This document shows positions 8,613 to 16,043 of a stretch of DNA of 42,158 bases, piece by piece; the stretch's first letter is position 1, and each line of letters starts with the position of its first letter. Below the pieces are notes generated by a model. That model did no database searches. It saw nothing but the letters and a program-made list of their open reading frames with translations, and was not told the DNA's origin. The stretch is from the NCBI GenBank assembly GCA_038217425.1, contig JBBQPM010000044.1, positions 1 through 42,158 of the forward strand. Direction: 5' to 3'. This DNA is from JAIEPT01 sp038217425. GTDB lineage: Bacteria; Planctomycetota; Planctomycetia; Gemmatales; Gemmataceae. The translations under genes and the position numbers were made by a program.

Positions 8613-11600
8613 ATGCACTCTCTCAAAATGCTGCTCATCCTGCTCGGTCTGACGCTCGGTCCAGCGATTGCGCTGGGGCAAGTGCCGAATCCGACAACGC
8701 CGGAAGCCAAAAAAACGGCGGAGAAGACCGTCGCGTTTGAAATGCGCGGCAAGACCTGGGCGGGCGTCTTCGAGTGGTTCTCAGACCTTTCGGGCCTGTC
8801 CTACATCTCGTCGTACCCGGCTCCGGGCGGAACTTTCACCTTCTACAACCCCAAGAACAAAAAATACACGATCGCGGAGATCGTCGACATCCTCAACGAC
8901 GGCCTACAAAAAGATAAATACGTCCTCATCCGCCGCGACGCCTCCTTCACGCTCTTCCCCGCCGACGAAGCAATCCCTCCCGAACTCGTGCGCGGCGTCC
9001 CTCTCGAAGACCTCGGCACGGTCGGCAACTCGGAAATCGTGCGGACCATTCTGCCTTTGCAAACGCTCATCGCCGAGGACACCGCGCCGGAAGTCAAACG
9101 CCTGATGGGCTCCTTCGGCCAGGTCGTGGTGCTCGCCAAGCCGAACCAGCTCGTACTGCAAGACAAGGCGTCGAACCTGCGCGTCGTCCTCAAGATGATC
9201 GACGACATCGAGAAGAACGAGAAGGGCCAAACCGAACAACTCGCCCACATCTGCAAGTACATCAAGGCGGCACAGGCGGAACAGGTGCTCCGGAGTTTAC
9301 TGGGCGATTCCAAACAGATCGTCGACATTCAGAAAGCGACCGGCGGTCCGCCCGGCGGGCCGCCTGGCTTTTCGAAACCGGGCACGACCACCGTCTCCAA
9401 GATTCGTCAGCACTTCATCACGTCGGACGAGCGGAGCAACACGGTTTACGTCGTCGGCCCGCCGGACAAGATCGCGCAGGCCAAGCAGATCATGGCCAAG
9501 CTCGACGTCGGCACGCTCCCCCTCATGGCGGGCGATCCGACGGCGATCACCTACACGGTGCCCAACGGCAACGCCGAGGCGATCGTGAAGGCGTTTCAGG
9601 AAACGATATTCAAGACGTCGACGTCGGTGCGCATGACCGCGATCAGCAGCACCCAGGTCATGGTCTGGGGCGGGCCCGAGGACCAGTTCAACTTCGCCAA
9701 GAATTTGACGAACATCAAGCCGGCCTCGCCAGCGACGGAGCTGGTGAATCTCACCGTGCTCGACGCCGCCAAGCTCGCCGAGACGCTGAAGTTGATGTTC
9801 AACGACGCCAAGGCCGGCGCGATTTTCATCGAAGCGGACGTGCTGCGTAACGCAATCGTCGTTCGCGGCAGCAAGGATCAGGTCGAAGAAGTCAAACTCG
9901 CGATCCGCGCCATCGGTGAAAACCCGACCGCGCAGGCCGGGTCGATGCGCATCATCTCGCTGGAGAAGGGGAGCGCCGCCACGCTCGCGGAGGCGATTCA
10001 GAAACTGCTCCCGCAGATGAGGCCTAACCCCGTAAAGGTCATCCTGCCCGGCAACGAGCAACCCTATCTCGAACCCAAGAAGGAAGAGAAGAAGGGCCCG
10101 GCCACGCTCGAGTTCCCCAAGCCGATGACCTATGCGCCTCCCGCCAAACTCGGCGAACCGGTCATGCTCGTCTCGACGCAGCTCGTCGATCCGACCGGCA
10201 AGGATCTCAACCCGAAAGCCCCGCCCGTCACCATCACCGCGTTCGGCAACAAGATGATCGTCACCAGCGACGACCCGGCTGCCTTGCTCATGGTGCAGCA
10301 AATCGTGCAGCTTTTGACGCAGACGCAGGCGGGCGAAGGGGACTTCGAAGTCATTCGCCTCAAGCATGGCTACTCCATCGACGTCGCGCGCATTCTCGAT
10401 GAAGCGTTCAACGGCCCCAAGGTCGGCGCCGGCGGCCCGGGCGGCGGCGGCGGCGGCAAGGGAGGCGGCGCTTCCTCCGGCGGGCCCGGCGGCATCCTCT
10501 CCTCCATCGGCGGCGGACTCGGCGGGCTCCTCGGCGCCGCGGTCGGGCCCACCCCCACCCAACGCATCGAACGCATCCGCGTCGTCGCTGATCCTGCGAC
10601 AAATTCTCTACTCGTCCGGGCCACGCCCCTCGACATGCTCACCGTCCGCAGCCTGCTGACCAAGGCCCTCGACGCCAATCTTTCCGACTCCAACGCCCTG
10701 GTCAAGACGTTCATCATTCCGATCAAGCACGCCAACGTCAACGACATCGCCAACGTCATTCAGAGCGTCTACCGCGAGAACATGAACACCAACCCGTTCA
10801 AGAACACCACCGGCGGCTTCCCCGGGTTCGGCTTCCCGTTCGGCGGCCAACAGCAGCAACAGCAGAACCAACAGCAACGCGTCACCCTCTCCATCGGCAT
10901 CGACGAAAAGACCAACAGCCTTGTCGTCGCCTCCACCACCAGTCTCTACGAGGACATTAAGAAGCTCGTCGATCAACTCGAGACCGCGTCGGCCGACTCC
11001 AAGCAGACGGTGAAGATCGTCTCTGTCAAGGGGGTCGATCCGCGCTTGATCGAACAGGCGATGGAAGCGATCACGGGCCGAGCGGTGACCAGTCGCCGAC
11101 CCGGCGTCGGCGGCGGGGAATCGGTCTCCGGCTTCCAGTCCTTCCAGTCCGGTTTCAACAGCCAGTTCACCCCCTTCGGCGGCGGCGGGAGCTTTGGCGG
11201 CGGCAGCGGCGGCGGTTTCCGCCCCGGCGGGTTCTCCCCAGGCGGAGGCGGCGGCTTCTCCCCAGGCGGGGGCGGCGGCGGTTCCTTCGGGCCCGGTAGA
11301 CGCCCCACTTCCAGTATCGAGCCTCCTGGAGGGCGCGATTTTTTCGGACAACGGGTCACGGATGACCCTGGCTTCGGCCCCCTTTTCGATCCCGCTTACG
11401 AACCCGCGACCCGCCCGACCGGCATCGCCCTGACGGCGTTCCAGGAACCGCTCCCCCCGCCCCCCGTCGGCGGCGCCGTCCCTCCGGAAAAGAAGGACGA
11501 CGGCATTGTCGCCCCGCGCCTGCCGATCATCGCCGAGTCGCTCGATCAGCTCGGCGTCATCATCCTGCGTGCCAACAACCCCGCCGACCTCGAGGCGGCG

Positions 11601-14600
11601 GTCAAGATCATCGAGTTCATTCAGAAGGTCGGCGCCGGCGCGGAAGTGACCGTTCAGCTCGTGCCCCTGCGCCAGGGAGATGCCACCAGCATCGCCAACA
11701 TTCTCAACCAGATTTACGCCCGCGTCCTCCTCGGGCCCAACTCCACCACGACGATCGCCACGGGCGGCCAAACCCGCCCCATCGGCGGTCAGCAACAGCA
11801 ACAACCCGGCGGCCAGGGCCAACAAGGGTTCGGCCAGCAGCAAGGCGGCGGGCAGACCGCGACGGCGCAGGCGGCGGGTTCGGTGGTTTTACTACCGCTG
11901 CCCCGGCTCAACGCCATCTTGATCGCGACCCCCAAGGCGCGGGCCGACGACGTCATCAAGGAGATCCAGCGGCTCGATCTACCGGTGATGCCAGAGTCGA
12001 AGCTGACGCCGTTCGGGCTCAAACGCGCGTCGGCGCAGCGGGTCGCCACGCTCATCAATAACCTTTACGCCGACCGCTATCCGCCCGAGGGGCATTTCCA
12101 GAATCAGACGCGCGTGACGTTCGACGACGCCACCAACACGCTCTTCGTGCAGGCGGCGCCCGCGGACATGGCCGAGATCAAGTCGCTCATCGAACGGATC
12201 GACGGCATGATTTCCAATGCGGTCAGCGACATCAAGCTGATCCCGCTCAAGAACGCCATCGCCGACGATCTCGCGGTCCTGCTCATGCGTTCGCTCGCGG
12301 ACAACTACACCGGCACCACCCAGCTCGGCACCGTCACCGGCGGCCAGGGCCAGGGACAGCAAGGTCTCGGCCAGGGCCAGGGACAGCTGGGAGGGCTAGG
12401 CCAGCAGGGCGGCATCGGTCAAACCGCGGCCGGCGCCGGCGTGCAGACGCAGCAGCGCCAGATCAAGACCAGCTCGCTCCGCTTCATCAGCAACCGCAAG
12501 GACGGCAAAGTTCTCGAGGCCGGCATCTTCGAAGAGATCCGCGTCAACTCCGATCCGCGCACCAACAGCCTCCTCGTGACGGCGCCGGAAAAGGCGATGC
12601 AGCTCATCCTCGCCCTCATCAAGGAACTCGACATCACGCCCTACGCCCGGGCCGAGATCAACATCTTCTCGCTCAAGAAGGCCGACGCCACCCAGCTCGC
12701 GCTCACCCTGCAGCAGCTCTTCTCGGGCTCCGGCGTGGCGCGGACCGGCGCGGCCGGCGGCGCCCAACAACCGATCGGCGGCGCCGGCGGGCTCGGCGGG
12801 GGTACGACGAACGTTCGGCCCTTGCAGCTCACCCTGCAGGGCATGGTCGCCGACGGCGCCCCGCTCATTGATCTCCGCGTCACCGTCGACGAACGGACCA
12901 ACAGCCTCATCTTCAGCGGCAGCAAACAAGACTTGCAAGTCGTCGAGGCGCTCATCAGCCGACTCGAGGATGCCGACATCCAGCAGCGCCGCAACGAAGC
13001 ATACCGCCTGCGCAACGCCCAGGCCGTCGACGTCGCCACCGCCCTCAACGACTTCCTCACCAAGTCGCTCAACGTCCTCCAGGTCGGCGGGCAGCTCACC
13101 AACTTCCAGGAAATCCAGCGCAACGTCATCATCGCCGCCGAGCCCATCAGCAACACGCTCCTCATCTCGGCGACCCCGCAGTATTTCGACGACATCATGC
13201 GGCTCATCGTCGCCCTCGATTTGATGCCCCCCCAGGTCGTGATCCAGGTTCTGGTCGCGGAAGTCGACTTCAACGACAACAACGAGTTCGGCGTCGAGTT
13301 CGGGTTGCAGTCGCCGGTCCTCTTCCAGCGCAGCCTGTTCCCCAACGGCCTGGTGACCAGCACAACCGGCATCGGCGCGCCCGGTTTTAACTTCAACAAC
13401 GTCACGTTGCCGCTGGGCAACAACTCCAACGTCAACCCGAACCTCGTCGGCTTCCAGGGGCTGGGCAACCTCGGCGTGGGCCGAGTGTCGCCGGTCAGCA
13501 ACGTCGGCGGCTTCGTCTTCTCCGCGTCGAGCGATTCGTTCAACCTGCTCATCCGCGCCCTTAAAGTCCAGAATCGGCTCGACATCCTGAGCCGACCCCA
13601 GGTCATGACGCTCGACAACCAGGCCGCCTACATCAACGTTGGCCAGGAAATCCCCATCATCACCGAGAGCAACGTCACCGCGACCGGCGTCATCTCCAAC
13701 AGTATCGCCCGGCGCACCGTCGGCATCCTCCTACAGGTGACCCCCAAGATTTCCCCTGATGGCCGAGTGCTCATGCGCGTCAAACCCGAAATCTCCTCCG
13801 TCGTGCCGACGCCCGTCAATCTCGGCAACGGCGTCCTCAGCACCGCGCTCAACATTCAGCAGCTCGAAACGACGGTGTCGGCCTACGACGGCGAAACGGT
13901 CGCGCTGGGCGGGTTGATCTCCAAACGCGACTCCAAGAACGAGAACAAGATCCCCTGGTTCGGCGACTTGCCGGGCGTGGGGGCGGCGTTCCGCTACCGG
14001 ACGCACACGCGCAGCAAGACGGAGCTATTGATTATTCTTACGCCCCACATCGTACGAAATCGTGCCGATGCGGAGCGAGTGTTGGCGGAGGAGGCGAAGA
14101 AGATGGACTGGGTGCTGGGCGACGTGCTCAAGTTTCACAGCTATTCGGGCCTGAACACGGGCCCGCTGCCTCCCGGCCCGGTCCCGCACGGCGCGTTGCC
14201 GCCGGGCTCGCCGCCGCCGACGGGATTGCAGGCCCCGCCGCCGATGGGATTCCAGGCCCCGCCGCCGACGTTTTTGCCGCCGCCTCCGCCGATGCAGCTT
14301 CCGTCGGCATCCCCGCTGGCGCCGGGAACGGAGCCGCTGCCCAAGCCGCGGATCCTGCCGGAATCGCCGGTGATCATTTTTCCGTCGCAGCCGGGGACGC
14401 GTCCGCTGCCGCCGCTCAATCCGCCGGGCGCGACGTTTCAGCCGATGGGTTCGCAGGCGCAGCCGGTGAATCCGCTGCCGCAAGCGCCTCAGGCGTTGCC
14501 CTTTTACGACAAGCTCCCCCCCGGGGCGCCGAGCATGAAGCTGGGTTCGGGGACGGGGCCGCAGACGCAGATTCAGCCGATACCGAATTACGCGGGGAAC

Positions 14601-14693
14601 GTGCAGGCGCAGCTCATCCCGAATTCGCCGCCGCGCCTGGGCGAGCCTGCCGGCCTCAGCTTGACGTCGGCTTCCGCGGAGGGACGCAAATGA
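8613..14693 (+). CDS. Giant secretin with about 13 N-domain-like modules
   Basis: About 2,026 residues; ordinary GspD/PilQ secretins are about 650-800. The signal peptide is MHSLKMLLILLGLTLGPAIA. An N0-like region (about 35-120) is followed by about 13 modules of helix-strand type beginning near residues 143, 209, 311, 373, 444, 578, 696, 796, 1010, 1128, 1206, 1346 and 1457. Many show the secretin N-domain signature D-x-x-TNSLLV followed by a short helix. Gly- or Gln-rich insertions interrupt several modules at the same internal place. The C-terminal secretin pore domain (about 1533-1815) has VLVAEVDFNDNNEFGVEFG, SRPQVMTLDNQAA, VALGGLISKRDS, KIPWFGDLPGVGAAFRY and LLIILTPHIV. A Pro-rich tail of about 180 residues follows. 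It should form a multimeric outer-membrane pore with an exceptionally long periplasmic vestibule. No other type II secretion or type IV pilus gene is in the window. Its stop overlaps the next start (ATGA). Confidence 0.93.
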   Translation: MHSLKMLLILLGLTLGPAIALGQVPNPTTPEAKKTAEKTVAFEMRGKTWAGVFEWFSDLSGLSYISSYPAPGGTFTFYNPKNKKYTIAEIVDILNDGLQKDKYVLIRRDASFTLFPADEAIPPELVRGVPLEDLGTVGNSEIVRTILPLQTLIAEDTAPEVKRLMGSFGQVVVLAKPNQLVLQDKASNLRVVLKMIDDIEKNEKGQTEQLAHICKYIKAAQAEQVLRSLLGDSKQIVDIQKATGGPPGGPPGFSKPGTTTVSKIRQHFITSDERSNTVYVVGPPDKIAQAKQIMAKLDVGTLPLMAGDPTAITYTVPNGNAEAIVKAFQETIFKTSTSVRMTAISSTQVMVWGGPEDQFNFAKNLTNIKPASPATELVNLTVLDAAKLAETLKLMFNDAKAGAIFIEADVLRNAIVVRGSKDQVEEVKLAIRAIGENPTAQAGSMRIISLEKGSAATLAEAIQKLLPQMRPNPVKVILPGNEQPYLEPKKEEKKGPATLEFPKPMTYAPPAKLGEPVMLVSTQLVDPTGKDLNPKAPPVTITAFGNKMIVTSDDPAALLMVQQIVQLLTQTQAGEGDFEVIRLKHGYSIDVARILDEAFNGPKVGAGGPGGGGGGKGGGASSGGPGGILSSIGGGLGGLLGAAVGPTPTQRIERIRVVADPATNSLLVRATPLDMLTVRSLLTKALDANLSDSNALVKTFIIPIKHANVNDIANVIQSVYRENMNTNPFKNTTGGFPGFGFPFGGQQQQQQNQQQRVTLSIGIDEKTNSLVVASTTSLYEDIKKLVDQLETASADSKQTVKIVSVKGVDPRLIEQAMEAITGRAVTSRRPGVGGGESVSGFQSFQSGFNSQFTPFGGGGSFGGGSGGGFRPGGFSPGGGGGFSPGGGGGGSFGPGRRPTSSIEPPGGRDFFGQRVTDDPGFGPLFDPAYEPATRPTGIALTAFQEPLPPPPVGGAVPPEKKDDGIVAPRLPIIAESLDQLGVIILRANNPADLEAAVKIIEFIQKVGAGAEVTVQLVPLRQGDATSIANILNQIYARVLLGPNSTTTIATGGQTRPIGGQQQQQPGGQGQQGFGQQQGGGQTATAQAAGSVVLLPLPRLNAILIATPKARADDVIKEIQRLDLPVMPESKLTPFGLKRASAQRVATLINNLYADRYPPEGHFQNQTRVTFDDATNTLFVQAAPADMAEIKSLIERIDGMISNAVSDIKLIPLKNAIADDLAVLLMRSLADNYTGTTQLGTVTGGQGQGQQGLGQGQGQLGGLGQQGGIGQTAAGAGVQTQQRQIKTSSLRFISNRKDGKVLEAGIFEEIRVNSDPRTNSLLVTAPEKAMQLILALIKELDITPYARAEINIFSLKKADATQLALTLQQLFSGSGVARTGAAGGAQQPIGGAGGLGGGTTNVRPLQLTLQGMVADGAPLIDLRVTVDERTNSLIFSGSKQDLQVVEALISRLEDADIQQRRNEAYRLRNAQAVDVATALNDFLTKSLNVLQVGGQLTNFQEIQRNVIIAAEPISNTLLISATPQYFDDIMRLIVALDLMPPQVVIQVLVAEVDFNDNNEFGVEFGLQSPVLFQRSLFPNGLVTSTTGIGAPGFNFNNVTLPLGNNSNVNPNLVGFQGLGNLGVGRVSPVSNVGGFVFSASSDSFNLLIRALKVQNRLDILSRPQVMTLDNQAAYINVGQEIPIITESNVTATGVISNSIARRTVGILLQVTPKISPDGRVLMRVKPEISSVVPTPVNLGNGVLSTALNIQQLETTVSAYDGETVALGGLISKRDSKNENKIPWFGDLPGVGAAFRYRTHTRSKTELLIILTPHIVRNRADAERVLAEEAKKMDWVLGDVLKFHSYSGLNTGPLPPGPVPHGALPPGSPPPTGLQAPPPMGFQAPPPTFLPPPPPMQLPSASPLAPGTEPLPKPRILPESPVIIFPSQPGTRPLPPLNPPGATFQPMGSQAQPVNPLPQAPQALPFYDKLPPGAPSMKLGSGTGPQTQIQPIPNYAGNVQAQLIPNSPPRLGEPAGLSLTSASAEGRK

Positions 14694-15211
14694 ACGGACG
14701 CTGGCTTTCCTTGATGTTGATCCTCGTGGTCGGCTGCGATACGTCGACGTCGAAGAGCTTCTTTCACTCGGCCTGGGACGCGCCCCCCGCGCCGCCGGCG
14801 CAGGTGCACACGACCTGGGAGAACCAGATGATCGTGACGCAGGACGTGGTCAATAACGGCGCCCCGCTGGCGGGTTTGGCGGGTCGGCTCTATTTGTTCG
14901 GCACGGAAGTGGGCCATCCGCTGCAGTGGGCCGGCGCGGTCACCGTGCAGATCCACGACGTGACGCCGGGCCGCGAGCCGAAGTTCATGGAGGAATTCAA
15001 GATCGACCCGGAGACGCTGAAGCGCCTGGCGCGCAAGGACACGATCGGCTGGGGCTACACGTTATTCCTGCCGCTGGCGACGCATCGGCCCGACATCCAG
15101 CGCGTGCAGGTGCAGACGCGTTTCGAGATGGGGAAGAGCCAGCTCTTCGCCCCCCCCGCCGTTGTCTCGCTCCGCAGCGACCCGCCCGCGGTCGCCTCGC
15201 AAGCGCGTTAG
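14690..15211 (+). CDS. Small lipoprotein coupled to the secretin gene
   Basis: 173 residues. The N-terminus is a lipoprotein signal with a plausible lipobox ending in Cys (LMLILVVGCDTS), so the mature protein should be lipid-anchored. I do not recognise a named domain. The body is mostly beta-predicted (RLYLFGTEVGHPLQ, AVTVQIHDVTP, RVQVQTRFEMG). The ATG lies inside the secretin stop (ATGA), so translation is very probably coupled and the two products should be made in fixed ratio. Many secretins need a small lipoprotein (pilotin) or an accessory lipoprotein for targeting and assembly, which makes that a reasonable guess here. No sequence similarity to a known pilotin is visible to me, so function remains inferred from context only. 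Confidence 0.85.
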   Translation: MNGRWLSLMLILVVGCDTSTSKSFFHSAWDAPPAPPAQVHTTWENQMIVTQDVVNNGAPLAGLAGRLYLFGTEVGHPLQWAGAVTVQIHDVTPGREPKFMEEFKIDPETLKRLARKDTIGWGYTLFLPLATHRPDIQRVQVQTRFEMGKSQLFAPPAVVSLRSDPPAVASQAR

Positions 15212-15309
15212 GCGAGCGGCCGACGTCAGTCGGCCGGTACGAGGTCCACTCCAGGAATCGACGCGCCTGGCAAATTTCACGTACCGGCCGACTAACGTCG
15301 GCCGCTCGC
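15212..15309. repeat. 30-bp inverted repeat (29/30 matching)
   Basis: Arms 15212-15241 and 15280-15309 match at 29 of 30 positions around a 38-nt loop. The arm is GC-rich and contains GGCCGACGTCAGTCGGCC, itself nearly palindromic, so nested hairpins are possible. It starts immediately after the lipoprotein stop codon. No T-run follows on the right side. Confidence 0.85.
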
Positions 15310-15383
15310 CTTCGACAGCGATTCGACGGGCTTGCCGCGAATCATAAGATGATGCCGTCCCGCATCACTTCGAGATTCTCGCC

Positions 15384-16043
15384 ATGCATCGGCTCGCCGT
15401 CTCCAGCCGGTTTTTCGCGTCCCACGACATGCACCATGTCGTCCACCACCTCTGCAACCTCGGCTACGAAGGCCTCGAATACGACCCGGTTGCCCCGCAT
15501 CCCACGCCTGAAGACCTCGCCACGGAGGAAGCCCGAACCGCGTTTCGCAAACTGGTGACGAGCCACGGCCTCGCCTTCGCCGCCCTGGTCGGCGCCGACG
15601 CCCCGCTCGCGCACAGCCTCGGCGCCCCCACGCTAATCGTCGAGTCGGCCGAGCGCTTCACCGCGCTCGCCCAGTCGGCGCCGAACGTGGCGCTCGCCTG
15701 GCGCTTCACGCCCGCGCATCGACCGGGCGAAATCATGGAAGTCCTCCGCAGCGTGCCGGACCGCTTCGGCCTCGCGTACAACACGGCGTACGCCCTGCAG
15801 ATTGCCAGCGACGACCTCGAGTTCCTGAAAATGGTCCGCGAACGGATCGTTCACATCGAACTTGCTGATCTGGGCGGGCCGCTCGGCAAAGGCAAGGTCG
15901 CCTTCGATCGCCTGATCCCCGAGCTGAAAAATGTCGCCGCCCATGTCTGGACGAGTCTCGATTTGACCGGCAGCGAAGATCCGTTCACCGCGGCCGCCGA
16001 CGTTAAACGCCTGGTCGAGAAATGGCGCAGGAGGTACACATGA
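15384..16043 (+). CDS. Xylose-isomerase-like TIM-barrel protein, degenerate
   Basis: 219 residues, shorter than the usual 260-290 of sugar phosphate isomerase/epimerases (AP endonuclease 2 fold). The opening (AVSSRFFASHDMHHVVHHLC, then LGYEGLEYDP) and the second half (PDRFGLAYNTAY, RIVHIELADLGGPLGKGKVAF) follow the family layout. Two usual metal positions appear changed: the common LCLDTGH reads LAYNTAY, and HVHLKD reads HIELAD. It may therefore have altered metal binding or no isomerase activity. No signal peptide is seen, so it is probably cytoplasmic. Its TGA overlaps the ATG of the following FAD oxidoreductase (ATGA), which suggests coupled translation and a shared pathway, perhaps sugar or polyol catabolism. 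The exact substrate cannot be inferred. Confidence 0.75.
   Translation: MHRLAVSSRFFASHDMHHVVHHLCNLGYEGLEYDPVAPHPTPEDLATEEARTAFRKLVTSHGLAFAALVGADAPLAHSLGAPTLIVESAERFTALAQSAPNVALAWRFTPAHRPGEIMEVLRSVPDRFGLAYNTAYALQIASDDLEFLKMVRERIVHIELADLGGPLGKGKVAFDRLIPELKNVAAHVWTSLDLTGSEDPFTAAADVKRLVEKWRRRYT

Noticed and set aside
11180..11290. Repetitive GGCGGC-rich DNA that looked like a tandem repeat or CRISPR-like array
   Set aside because: It encodes the Gly-rich insert of the secretin in frame, with irregular unit length and no spacers.
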